This document shows positions 1 to 6,866 of a stretch of 16,488 nucleotides of DNA, in pieces. The stretch comes from Clostridiales bacterium UBA8960 (GTDB taxonomy: Bacteria > Bacillota > Clostridia > Peptostreptococcales > Acidaminobacteraceae). Within the stretch, counting starts at the first letter, position 1. Each line of letters starts with the position of its first letter. The DNA is taken from positions 1,088 to 17,575 of the forward strand of contig DMYC01000311.1 in assembly GCA_003482695.1 (NCBI GenBank). The letters are read 5' to 3'. The notes beneath the pieces are model-generated. The model did no database searches. It was not told where the DNA came from and saw only the letters and a list, made by a program, of their open reading frames with translations. The translations under genes and the position numbers were made by a program.

Positions 1-245
1 GCCTTTTTGATGTCCTCATTTTCAAACAGTGCCCAGTACTTGAAATTATGCCGTTGTTGATTCAAGTTTGGAATGGTGAGCATCCGAAAAGCGATTATAT
101 TCAATACATTCAAGCAAAACACGTCAAAGTATTATGTGAAGAGTCGGTCAATTCTGATCTGGATGGAGAAGCAGGGCCTATGCTCCCGCTTGAAATACAA
201 ATGCTCCATAATGCACTGGAAGTTCATGTTTCGGGAGAGTCATAA
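1..245 (+). CDS. Diacylglycerol kinase-like lipid kinase, 3' end only
   Basis: This is the last 80 codons of a gene that enters from the left edge, read in the frame beginning at base 3 and stopping at TAA 243-245. The visible protein starts LFDVLIFKQ and carries a DGEAGPMLPLEIQ stretch followed by ALEVHV. That layout (a DGE motif about 25 residues before the end, then a short beta strand with a proline and a final strand) is the C-terminal signature of the YegS/DgkB/BmrU lipid kinase family, which phosphorylates diacylglycerol or related lipids at the membrane. The N-terminal nucleotide-binding domain is outside the window, so substrate and subfamily cannot be judged. A terminator follows within 20 bases, so it is the last gene of its transcript. 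Confidence 0.6.
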   Translation, partial: LFDVLIFKQCPVLEIMPLLIQVWNGEHPKSDYIQYIQAKHVKVLCEESVNSDLDGEAGPMLPLEIQMLHNALEVHVSGES

Positions 246-261
246 AAAGCATGATAAAGTG

Positions 262-298
262 ACGCATCCACATTAAATTGTTGGATGCGTTTTTTTTA
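262..298 (+). terminator. Rho-independent terminator after the lipid kinase gene
   Basis: A perfect 9-bp stem (ACGCATCCA at 262-270 with TGGATGCGT at 282-290) has an 11-base loop and is followed by eight T (290-297). It separates the lipid kinase gene from the gnd operon. Confidence 0.9.
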
Positions 299-299
299 T

Positions 300-329
300 T
301 TGAAACTGGGTAAAATATACCACTAGAGT
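300..329 (+). promoter_or_regulatory. Possible sigma-A promoter for the gnd-zwf operon
   Basis: TTGAAA (300-305, five of six consensus bases) is followed after 18 bases by TAGAGT (324-329, four of six). The pair sits directly behind the preceding terminator and about 35 bases before the gnd start, where a promoter is needed. The -10 box is weak, so the exact position is uncertain. Confidence 0.35.
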
Positions 330-365
330 TAAGAGATTGAAAAACCTACAAAGGAGAATGAGATA

Positions 366-1265
366 ATGAAAATTGGTTTAGTCGGTTTGGGTAGAATGGG
401 TTATGCGCTTGCCCTTAATATGAAGGATTGTGGCATGGATGTGATCGCAACAAACAGATCTTCAGATAAAGTGGATGAAATATCTAAAGAAGGCATTTTG
501 GGGGTCAATAATTTTGATGAGATGGTTAATGCATTCGGTGATGAAAGACGCGTGATTTGGCTGATGGTTCCGTCTGGAGCACCTGTTGATGAGATGATTG
601 ATACGCTGATTCCTTTGCTTGGTGAAGGGGATATTATTATTGATGGTGGCAATTCTTATTATAAAGAGACGGTAAGGCGTTATGAAAAACTTAAGGCGTT
701 AGGCATACATTTTGTCGATGTGGGCACAAGCGGTGGCATCGATGGCGCACGCAACGGTGCTTGTCTGATGGTTGGTGGTGAACAGGAGCCGGTCTCCTAT
801 ATTGAACCAATGCTTGAAAAAATATCTTTGGAAAATGGCTATGGCTATTTTGGTGCACCTGGCAGTGGGCACTATGTCAAGATGATTCACAATGGCATCG
901 AGTATGGCATGATGCAGGCGATTGGTGAGGGATTTGAAATTTTAAAAGCCTCCGAATATGAACTGGATTTTGAACGGGTGTCAAAAGTGTGGAGCAATGG
1001 CTCGATTATTGAAGGGCTTTTGATGCGACTCATGCATGAAGCTTTTAAAGCAGATGGGGATTTGAGCGAAATTATCGGAAAAGTCGATGCTTCAGGTGAG
1101 GCAGACTGGACGCTGCAAGAGGCGATTCGATTAAAAGTATCCGCACCAGTCATTACACAGTCGCTCTTCGCTAGGTACAAGTCCAAGGATGACGAGCGAT
1201 TTAGCGAAAAAGCGGTAGCGGCACTTCGCAATCAGTTTGGCGGACATAAAGTCTATAAAGCATAA
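366..1265 (+). CDS. gnd: 6-phosphogluconate dehydrogenase, decarboxylating, short form
   Basis: Oxidatively decarboxylates 6-phosphogluconate to ribulose 5-phosphate in the cytosol, the third step of the oxidative pentose phosphate pathway. The 299-residue protein opens with a Rossmann fold: GLGRMG at residues 7-12, and the second strand ends in NRSS (30-33). An arginine there usually favours NADP over NAD, which is an inference. IIDGGNS (91-97), DVGTSGG (118-124) and KMIHNGIEYGMMQ (172-184) are diagnostic; K172, N176 and E179 match the catalytic lysine, asparagine and glutamate of the family. At about 300 residues it belongs to the short class (like B. subtilis YqeC), not the 470-residue class. 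The start has AAGGAG at 351-356, nine bases upstream. zwf follows after 10 bases, and its ribosome site overlaps the gnd stop codon. Confidence 0.95.
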   Translation: MKIGLVGLGRMGYALALNMKDCGMDVIATNRSSDKVDEISKEGILGVNNFDEMVNAFGDERRVIWLMVPSGAPVDEMIDTLIPLLGEGDIIIDGGNSYYKETVRRYEKLKALGIHFVDVGTSGGIDGARNGACLMVGGEQEPVSYIEPMLEKISLENGYGYFGAPGSGHYVKMIHNGIEYGMMQAIGEGFEILKASEYELDFERVSKVWSNGSIIEGLLMRLMHEAFKADGDLSEIIGKVDASGEADWTLQEAIRLKVSAPVITQSLFARYKSKDDERFSEKAVAALRNQFGGHKVYKA

Positions 1266-1275
1266 GGAGTAAACT

Positions 1276-2640
1276 ATGTTATTTTCAATATTTGGCGCCA
1301 CAGGCGATTTGACGACCAAGAAACTTATTCCGGCGTTATATCGATTATATGAAGAAGATCAGATGCCAGAACCGTTTACGATTTTATGTATTGGCAGAAG
1401 AGCCTATGATGAACAGGATTTTATTCGAGAAGTGCGCTCAAAAATTGAGGGTCAATACCCCGATTGGGAAGCGTTTAGCAGAGGCATCCACTATTACGCG
1501 ATGGATTTTTCAGACGAGTCGCAGTTTGCCGCTTTTGAATTTTATGTGCGTTCTCAAAACATCCCTACTTTTGGGGACAAGATTTACTATTTGGCCACAG
1601 CACCGCATTATTTCCCGATTATTGCGAGGGCATTGATTGCAAATCGGCTCATTCAAAGAGGGGACATGCGCTCTAAAATTGTCTTCGAGAAGCCTTTTGG
1701 AGAAGATCTTGAAACGGCGAAAGCTTATAACAAGTTGTTACTTGAGTCCATTGACGAGTCGCAAGTCTATCGAATTGATCATTATCTTGGTAAGGAAATG
1801 CTTCAGAATATTTTAACGGTAAGATTTGCAAATAAAATTTTTGAAAGCATCTGGAATCATGAAAATATAGATCATATAAAAATCATCGCACTTGAGTCGG
1901 AAACCGTTAAGCAGCGCGGGGGTTATTATGATCGCTCCGGTGCGCTCAAAGATATGGTCCAAAACCACCTTTTTCAAACATTGGCACTTGTTGCGATGGA
2001 TTCCCCCATGGGACTGAGTGATGCGCTGATAAAGAATGAGAAAGTAAAAGTGCTCGAAAACATACAGATCAGTGATGAAGTCATTTTTGGGCAATATGAT
2101 GGATACCTCAGCGAAAAAGACATACCTGATGATTCGAAAACAGAGACGTTCGTCGCGATAAAAGCATATATCAATTCGCAAAGATGGCGCAACACCCCTT
2201 TTTATCTCATGACGGGCAAGAAATTATCTAAAAAGATAGCTGAGATTATCGTCACCTTTAAAGACGCCAATTGTTTTTTTGAAAAGGGTCAACCGGTGAA
2301 GAATATTTTAAAAATCGAAATTTTCCCTAGAGAAGGCATTATTCTGCAGTTTAACGGCAAAGCGCCTGGACTTCAAGCGTATACGATGCCAATGAAGCTC
2401 GATTATTGCCATATGTGCAACATCATCGGAAATTCACCTGAAGCTTACGAGAAATTGATCCTTGATGTGATTCACGATGATGCCTCTCTGTTTACACGAT
2501 GGGATGAAATCGAAAGCGCATGGCGAATCATAGATTCCATGAGCAATATAAAGCGATTTGAACCGTTATATATTTATAAAACAGAAGAAGAACTCATGAA
2601 AGTCGTCAGTGAAAAATGGAAACTGGAGAGTGTGTTATGA
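1276..2640 (+). CDS. zwf: Glucose-6-phosphate 1-dehydrogenase
   Basis: Oxidises glucose 6-phosphate to 6-phosphoglucono-delta-lactone with reduction of NAD(P), the entry step of the oxidative pentose phosphate pathway. The 454-residue protein has the N-terminal nucleotide-binding motif FGATGDLT (6-13), EKPFGEDLETA, the family signature RIDHYLGKE (166-174, with substrate-binding H169 and K173) and DMVQNHLFQ (226-234), where H231 matches the catalytic histidine. It is somewhat shorter than the usual 480-510 residues, but no conserved block is missing. AAGGAG at 1264-1269 overlaps the gnd stop codon, so the two genes are probably translationally coupled. The zwf stop overlaps the start of the next gene (ATGA at 2637-2640). 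No lactonase gene of a known family lies beside it, which gives the third gene added interest. Confidence 0.95.
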   Translation: MLFSIFGATGDLTTKKLIPALYRLYEEDQMPEPFTILCIGRRAYDEQDFIREVRSKIEGQYPDWEAFSRGIHYYAMDFSDESQFAAFEFYVRSQNIPTFGDKIYYLATAPHYFPIIARALIANRLIQRGDMRSKIVFEKPFGEDLETAKAYNKLLLESIDESQVYRIDHYLGKEMLQNILTVRFANKIFESIWNHENIDHIKIIALESETVKQRGGYYDRSGALKDMVQNHLFQTLALVAMDSPMGLSDALIKNEKVKVLENIQISDEVIFGQYDGYLSEKDIPDDSKTETFVAIKAYINSQRWRNTPFYLMTGKKLSKKIAEIIVTFKDANCFFEKGQPVKNILKIEIFPREGIILQFNGKAPGLQAYTMPMKLDYCHMCNIIGNSPEAYEKLILDVIHDDASLFTRWDEIESAWRIIDSMSNIKRFEPLYIYKTEEELMKVVSEKWKLESVL

Positions 2641-3272
2641 AGGATTGGATAGATGTAACGATGGCGATTTCGCCGAGCATCATGGTATATAAAAACAAAG
2701 AAGAAAAGATGCCTAAGTTTATCGTAAGGGCAACACATGATAAAGATGGCCATCATGAAAGCAGCATATGCATGGACCTTCATACAGGAACGCATATTGA
2801 TATGCCTAAGCACATGTTAAAAGAAGGGCACTCATCTGATGCATTTAATCTTGAATCGGTCAATGGCCGCTGTGTGGTCGTCGACTTCAGCAAAAGTTAT
2901 AAACATGAGGTGGATGATGAATTTTTAAAATTTTACAAGTTTGAGAAAAACGACATTGTCATTATAAAAACGAAGAATTCCTTTGATAAAACGTTTAATT
3001 ACGAGTACGATTTTTTAAATGCCAGTGGTGCGGAATTTCTAAAGAATCAGGGCGTCAAAGCAGTTGGTATCGATGCACTTGGAATCGAACGCAATGTTCC
3101 GGGACATCCCACCCATCGCATTTTACTGGGAAACGGCATATATATTATCGAAGGTCTTGCGCTTGCAGAAATTGAGGAAGGAATCTATGAGTTTATGTGC
3201 ATACCGTTAAAAATTGCAGATGTGGAGGGATTGCCGGCCCGTGCTTTTTTAAGGTCGATTAAGGATGTTTAA
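2637..3272 (+). CDS. Cyclase-family metal hydrolase (kynurenine formamidase-like)
   Basis: A 211-residue protein of the cyclase superfamily (PF04199), whose members hydrolyse amides or cyclic amides using a divalent metal: arylformamidase, isatin hydrolase and relatives. The signature HTGTHIDMPKH spans residues 49-59 and supplies H49, H53, D55 and H59. A second family block, VKAVGIDALGIE, follows the centre. The start at 2637 is chosen because GGAG at 2625-2628 is eight bases away and ATG overlaps the zwf stop as ATGA; an in-frame ATG at 2616 lies inside zwf and has no such site. As the third gene of gnd-zwf it may act on a product of that pathway, possibly 6-phosphogluconolactone. The family is broad and that substrate is inference only; a formamidase or unrelated hydrolase is equally possible from sequence alone. 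Confidence 0.85.
   Translation: MKDWIDVTMAISPSIMVYKNKEEKMPKFIVRATHDKDGHHESSICMDLHTGTHIDMPKHMLKEGHSSDAFNLESVNGRCVVVDFSKSYKHEVDDEFLKFYKFEKNDIVIIKTKNSFDKTFNYEYDFLNASGAEFLKNQGVKAVGIDALGIERNVPGHPTHRILLGNGIYIIEGLALAEIEEGIYEFMCIPLKIADVEGLPARAFLRSIKDV
3251..3264 (+). promoter_or_regulatory. Candidate enhancer site, iadA copy 1
   Basis: AAGGTCGATTAAGG matches the copy upstream of the yfcC-like gene (6697-6710) at 13 of 14 bases. Its centre lies about 92 bases upstream of the GG of the iadA -24 element, a normal distance for a sigma-54 activator site. The two AAGG elements are spaced 10 bp, one helical turn. It overlaps the last codons of the cyclase gene, so coding constraint could explain part of it. 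Confidence 0.45.
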
Positions 3273-3281
3273 TTGATCATA

Positions 3282-3295
3282 AAGGTTGAAATAGG
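3282..3295 (+). promoter_or_regulatory. Candidate enhancer site, iadA copy 2
   Basis: AAGGTTGAAATAGG lies in the intergenic region 31 bases (about three turns) after copy 1 and matches the 6697-6710 copy at 11 of 14 bases. In an offset comparison the window 3279-3297 and 6694-6712 share 16 of 19 bases. A weaker third copy (AAGGTTGAATCAGA, 3308-3321) overlaps the terminator stem. Confidence 0.4.
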
Positions 3296-3302
3296 TGATG
3301 CG

Positions 3303-3336
3303 AAGAGAAGGTTGAATCAGATAACCTTCTCTTTTT
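3303..3336 (+). terminator. Rho-independent terminator of the gnd-zwf operon
   Basis: A perfect 11-bp stem (AAGAGAAGGTT at 3303-3313 with AACCTTCTCTT at 3323-3333) has a 9-base loop and runs into a T tract (3332-3336), with a second T run at 3341-3347. Confidence 0.9.
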
Positions 3337-3348
3337 ATGCTTTTTTTG

Positions 3349-3364
3349 TGGCATGAGACTTGCA
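3349..3364 (+). promoter_or_regulatory. Sigma-54 promoter of iadA
   Basis: TGGCATGAGACTTGCA fits the sigma-54 consensus TGGCAC-N5-TTGCW with one change. The invariant GG (3350-3351) and GC (3362-3363) are separated by exactly 10 bases. Transcription would begin near 3375, about 30 bases before the iadA ATG. The adjacent activator gene and a second such promoter at 6815 support it. Confidence 0.85.
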
Positions 3365-3405
3365 ATATGATTATGCATCAAACGATATGAATCTCGGAGG
3401 ATTAA

Positions 3406-4590
3406 ATGATAAAGCTTTTTAAAAACGCTAAGGTGTATGCACCTAATAACCTAGGAAAAAATGATGTTTTAGTGGTTGGTGATAAAATTGCAAAAATTCA
3501 CCCAAATATTGAGAGTGAACCGTTTTTTTATGATGAGAATGTCGTAGAAATCGTGGAGGCGGATGGGTTGATCTTAATACCGGGGCTAATTGATTGCCAT
3601 GTGCATTTGCTTGGCGGTGGCGGCGAAGGTGGGTATAAAACGAGAACGCCAGAGCTTATGTTAAGTGACCTAATTCTGGGCGGCACAACAACTGTCGTAG
3701 GCTGCCTAGGAACAGACGGTGTCACTCGATCGATGGAGTCGCTTGTTGCGAAAGCATATGGATTAAGAGAAGAAGGTGTCTCGGCTTATGTTTATTCAGG
3801 TTCTTATCGCTTGCCTCTCACGACGATTACGGGTTCAATTCAAAAGGATATCATGATGGTCGAACCGATCATCGGAATCGGTGAAATTGCCATTTCAGAT
3901 CATAGAAGTGCATCGCCAACTTTTGAAGAACTGGCGAAAGCGGCTTCCGATGCGAGAGTCGGAGGCATTTTATCCGGCAAATCAGGGCTTGTGAATATTC
4001 ACTTGGGTGATGGAAAGGATATGATGCGCTACTTATTTGAAATGCGCACGCGCACTGAACTTCCCTATACTCAGTTTTTGCCGACGCATGCAAATCGAAA
4101 TCAAGTGCTTTTCGAAGAAGCAATCAGATATGCTAAAGAAGGCGGTTTTATTGATTTTACAACATCGACTGTCCCTCAGTTCGTCAAAGAAGGGGAAATT
4201 CCAGCTGCAAGTGCATTCTGCAGATGCTTAGAAGAAGGCGTTAATGCGACACAAATCACGTTTTCATCAGATGGACAAGGTTCGCTTCCGAACTTTGATA
4301 AACATGGAACGCTTATCGGTCTAGATATCGGTAAAACCACCTCACTCTACGAGACATTAAAGACATTGGTTGTTGAAATGAATCGACCTATCGATGAAGC
4401 GCTTATGCCTGTGACGGTGAATCCCGCAACTTTACTGAAGTTAAGCAGAAAAGGAAAAATTGAAACCGGATTTGATGCAGATCTCGTTTTAATCGATCAA
4501 AGCAACATGGAGATTCACTCGGTTTATGCGCTTGGTCAAACAATGATGCGGAACGGTGTTTTAATTAAAAAAGGCACATTTGAGAAATAG
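3406..4590 (+). CDS. iadA: Isoaspartyl dipeptidase (beta-aspartyl peptidase), M38 family
   Basis: Cleaves dipeptides with a beta-linked aspartate, releasing aspartate; cytosolic binuclear-metal amidohydrolase. The 394-residue protein aligns with E. coli IadA throughout. Visible metal ligands are H65 and H67 (DCHVHLL), H199 (NIHLGDG), H228 (LPTHANRN) and catalytic D289 (SSDGQGS). Substrate-contact residues also persist: E74 in GGGGEGG, Y in SGSYRLP, R167 in ISDHRS. The odd point is residue 160. The segment IGEIAISDHRS has glutamate where E. coli has lysine 162, the residue that is carbamylated to bridge the two metals. Glutamate can serve as a bridging ligand in some amidohydrolases (phosphotriesterase homology protein), so activity is plausible but may differ. 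GGAGG at 3396-3400 sets the start. Transcription is from the sigma-54 promoter at 3349, and a terminator follows. Confidence 0.9.
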   Translation: MIKLFKNAKVYAPNNLGKNDVLVVGDKIAKIHPNIESEPFFYDENVVEIVEADGLILIPGLIDCHVHLLGGGGEGGYKTRTPELMLSDLILGGTTTVVGCLGTDGVTRSMESLVAKAYGLREEGVSAYVYSGSYRLPLTTITGSIQKDIMMVEPIIGIGEIAISDHRSASPTFEELAKAASDARVGGILSGKSGLVNIHLGDGKDMMRYLFEMRTRTELPYTQFLPTHANRNQVLFEEAIRYAKEGGFIDFTTSTVPQFVKEGEIPAASAFCRCLEEGVNATQITFSSDGQGSLPNFDKHGTLIGLDIGKTTSLYETLKTLVVEMNRPIDEALMPVTVNPATLLKLSRKGKIETGFDADLVLIDQSNMEIHSVYALGQTMMRNGVLIKKGTFEK

Positions 4591-4592
4591 AA

Positions 4593-4620
4593 TAGAAAGT
4601 TTATCGTTAAGCTGTATAAT
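4593..4620 (+). promoter_or_regulatory. Likely sigma-A promoter of the activator gene, embedded in a terminator
   Basis: A perfect TATAAT (4615-4620) is preceded at 16 bases by TAGAAA (4593-4598, four of six consensus bases). The -10 box is the inner half of the left arm of the iadA terminator. A transcript starting near 4627 would begin in the hairpin loop and so would not contain the terminator. Confidence 0.5.
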
Positions 4621-4645
4621 GATAGTAGATTATACAGCTTTTTTT
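4609..4645 (+). terminator. Rho-independent terminator of iadA
   Basis: A perfect 12-bp stem (AAGCTGTATAAT at 4609-4620 with ATTATACAGCTT at 4629-4640) has an 8-base loop and seven T (4639-4645). The ribosome site of the next gene (GGAGGA) begins at the very next base, 4646. Confidence 0.9.
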
Positions 4646-4654
4646 GGAGGAGAT

Positions 4655-6697
4655 ATGAAGTCAATCGCTTTGATTACAGGTTCAAGAGACACTGCAAATG
4701 CACTGCTGAGACAACTGAATGTTTTTTTGGATAATCAAGTTGTTTTGAACGTTTACATCATCGATGAGGGCACGGCCCTTCCTCTAGAAGAGGATCTTCA
4801 AGTTTTTTCCAGCCGCACATTGTACGATGAAGTGGCGAATCAATATGGCAAAATGAGCAAACCTCAAATTATCGGCAATAGAACGGTCAATTACGATGTC
4901 CTCGATGAACTTGTGTCCATACCGCATGGCACTAGGGTGCTACTTGTAAATGATGTGGAAGAATCTGCGGTAGAAGTATTAGATGCTTTGCTTGAAATCG
5001 GATTAGATCAGATGGCTTTTACGGTTTATTATCCTGGATGTGATGTCGATGTCAATAATTTTGAGATTGCCGTTACACCAGGTGAAGCCCAGTATGTGCC
5101 AAATCATATAAGTCAGGTGATCGATATTGGTTCAAGGGTTTTTGATTTCAGAACAATCGCTAAAATATTAAGCCACTTGAATCTCCTTGAGAATTCATCG
5201 GGATCGTTTTCGAAAATGTACCTTGAAAAAATCATAAAGATCGCCAAAGGTCTTGCCGTATCAAAGTCTGAACTGATAAAACAAAGCGAGAATCTCGAAC
5301 GCGTCATCAATAGCTTTAATGCAGGTCTCCTCATGTATGACAAAAACCACAAAGTGGTCGTATTCAATGATATATTGAAACAGTTGCTTAGAATCAACAA
5401 ATACACAATCGTAGGAAGTGCGCTAAGCAGTGTCATCTATAATAAGAGGTTGCTTGCGTTTTTACTAGATGAAAACGGTGACTCAAGATATGATTTGACC
5501 ATCGATGGCAATGAATATGTCGTGTCAAAGTTCAAAATAACCAATAATGAAATGACGTGTGCATCGATTAAGAGTTCAAAAATACATTCCCTGAGCATCG
5601 ATGGAAGAGAGAGCGCCATCAAGAAAGGACACGTTGCGAAATATGGCCTTGATGACATTATTGGCCATTCCGAAGCGGTATTTAAGCTCAAAGCAATCAT
5701 CAAAAAACTCTCAGGGACAGATATGACGATTTTGATTCAAGGGGAAAGTGGAACGGGAAAAGAGCTAACTGCAAGTGCGATTCACAAAGAGTCAGCCAGA
5801 GCGGATGCGCCATTTTTAGCGGTGAATTTTAGTGCTTTGCCGGATGACTTGATTGAGAGTGAACTCTTTGGCTATGTGGAAGGCGCGTTTACAGGCGCCA
5901 GAAAAGGCGGTAAAGTAGGACTGTTTGAAGAGGCGAATGGTGGCACTATTTTTTTAGATGAAATCGGAGACGTTTCTCTTAAAGTACAATCAAGGCTACT
6001 TAGAGTTTTAGAGGAACGCGAGATCATGCCCATCGGCTCTGGTGAAATCAAACCGATTGACGTGCGGATTATTGCAGCAACCAATAAAGATTTGGCAGAA
6101 CTTGTTACGGACAAAAAATTTAGGGAAGATTTGTATTACCGGCTGAAAATGGGATATATCCAGCTTCAGCCTTTGAGACAGAGGAAAGAAGACATACCTG
6201 AGTTGTTTGAGCACATGATGTGTGCGATGGCCTCTTCAAGGGTTTCTTATACGGATGAACTAATGCATAAACTTGTGAGTTACGAATGGACGGGTAACAT
6301 CAGGGAACTTAAGAACACCATAACTTATATGCTAGCTGTCAGAGAAAGCGATTGTTTAGGTCTTGTAGACTTGCCAGACACATCGTACTTTGGAAATTTA
6401 AATGAGGACACCTCAAGTGCCGTGTTTTCTGAAAGTCACAGGTCAAATCAAATATACTTAAACGAAGAACAATTCTATTTTTTAGAAAAGATTCACCATT
6501 TATTAAAGCATGACAAAGCAATTTCTAGAATAACATTATCTGCAGAAAGTCTTAATGGGGCTTTCAAGCGTTCAGAGAATCAAGTTAGGCGAATTTTGAA
6601 GCAACTGGATGAACTAGGCGTCATTTCACTATCCAAGGGTAGGAAGGGAATAAGTTTGACTGCTATGGGGGATCAAATTATACAGCACAAGAAATAA
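4655..6697 (+). CDS. Sigma-54-dependent transcriptional activator, PAS and winged-helix type
   Basis: A 680-residue enhancer-binding protein that would use ATP hydrolysis to open sigma-54 RNA polymerase complexes. Domains in order: an N-terminal receptor-like alpha/beta region (about 1-170, starting MKSIALITGS, reminiscent of PrpR-type sensors but not firmly assigned); a linker helix; a PAS-like domain (about 217-320, INSFNAGLLMYDKN); and the AAA+ domain (about 332-575) with Walker A GESGTGKE (363-370), the sigma-54 contact loop GAFTGA (410-415), Walker B GGTIFLDEIGD (429-439) and FREDLYYRL (489-497). The C-terminus (about 601-680) is not the usual Fis-type helix-turn-helix; KRSENQVRRILKQLDELGVI followed by a strand pair looks like a winged helix. 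The start at 4655 has GGAGGA at 4646; an upstream GTG-type extension would cross the terminator and is rejected. It lies between the two sigma-54-driven genes and most likely controls both. Confidence 0.93.
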   Translation: MKSIALITGSRDTANALLRQLNVFLDNQVVLNVYIIDEGTALPLEEDLQVFSSRTLYDEVANQYGKMSKPQIIGNRTVNYDVLDELVSIPHGTRVLLVNDVEESAVEVLDALLEIGLDQMAFTVYYPGCDVDVNNFEIAVTPGEAQYVPNHISQVIDIGSRVFDFRTIAKILSHLNLLENSSGSFSKMYLEKIIKIAKGLAVSKSELIKQSENLERVINSFNAGLLMYDKNHKVVVFNDILKQLLRINKYTIVGSALSSVIYNKRLLAFLLDENGDSRYDLTIDGNEYVVSKFKITNNEMTCASIKSSKIHSLSIDGRESAIKKGHVAKYGLDDIIGHSEAVFKLKAIIKKLSGTDMTILIQGESGTGKELTASAIHKESARADAPFLAVNFSALPDDLIESELFGYVEGAFTGARKGGKVGLFEEANGGTIFLDEIGDVSLKVQSRLLRVLEEREIMPIGSGEIKPIDVRIIAATNKDLAELVTDKKFREDLYYRLKMGYIQLQPLRQRKEDIPELFEHMMCAMASSRVSYTDELMHKLVSYEWTGNIRELKNTITYMLAVRESDCLGLVDLPDTSYFGNLNEDTSSAVFSESHRSNQIYLNEEQFYFLEKIHHLLKHDKAISRITLSAESLNGAFKRSENQVRRILKQLDELGVISLSKGRKGISLTAMGDQIIQHKK

Positions 6698-6710
6698 AGG
6701 TTGATTAAGG
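6697..6710 (+). promoter_or_regulatory. Candidate enhancer site upstream of the YfcC-type gene
   Basis: AAGGTTGATTAAGG begins at the last base of the activator stop codon. It shares 13 of 14 bases with 3251-3264. Its centre is about 112 bases before the GG of the -24 element, that is 20 bases (about two turns) further than the corresponding iadA copy. A further AAGGTG follows at 6718-6723. Confidence 0.45.
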
Positions 6711-6754
6711 TGGAAACAAGGTGCGTTTAAATCCTTGTTCCCCCTTATTTTTTT
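6707..6754 (+). terminator. Rho-independent terminator of the activator gene
   Basis: An imperfect hairpin has a 7-bp core (AACAAGG at 6715-6721 with CCTTGTT at 6733-6739), extended by G-C pairs with mismatches, and is followed by seven T (6748-6754). It insulates the sigma-54 promoter downstream. Confidence 0.75.
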
Positions 6755-6814
6755 GTTTATATGCAAAAAACACCTATTTTGGGCGAATCGCAGTGAAAAT
6801 TCAGATTTATTAGT

Positions 6815-6829
6815 TGGCATGCTATTTGC
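6815..6829 (+). promoter_or_regulatory. Sigma-54 promoter of the YfcC-type gene
   Basis: TGGCATGCTATTTGC has GG at 6816-6817 and GC at 6828-6829, again 10 bases apart. It is identical to the iadA promoter in TGGCAT and TTGC. Transcription would begin near 6840, about 26 bases before the ATG. Its position shows that upstream in-frame starts of the carrier gene are not used. Confidence 0.87.
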
Positions 6830-6866
6830 GATATATAAGTTGAATCTATTTTTAAGGGGGATTTTT

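Noticed and set aside
4580..4654. In-frame N-terminal extension of the sigma-54 activator
   Set aside because: It would start inside iadA and be translated through the terminator hairpin; the ATG at 4655 has GGAGGA directly upstream.
6783..6791. GCGAATCGC short palindrome upstream of the carrier promoter, considered as activator site
   Set aside because: No counterpart is found upstream of iadA; the AAGGTYGATTAAGG motif is shared and longer.
6735..6866. In-frame N-terminal extension of the YfcC-type carrier
   Set aside because: It contains the preceding terminator and the sigma-54 promoter, and the ATG at 6867 has its own AAGGGGG site.
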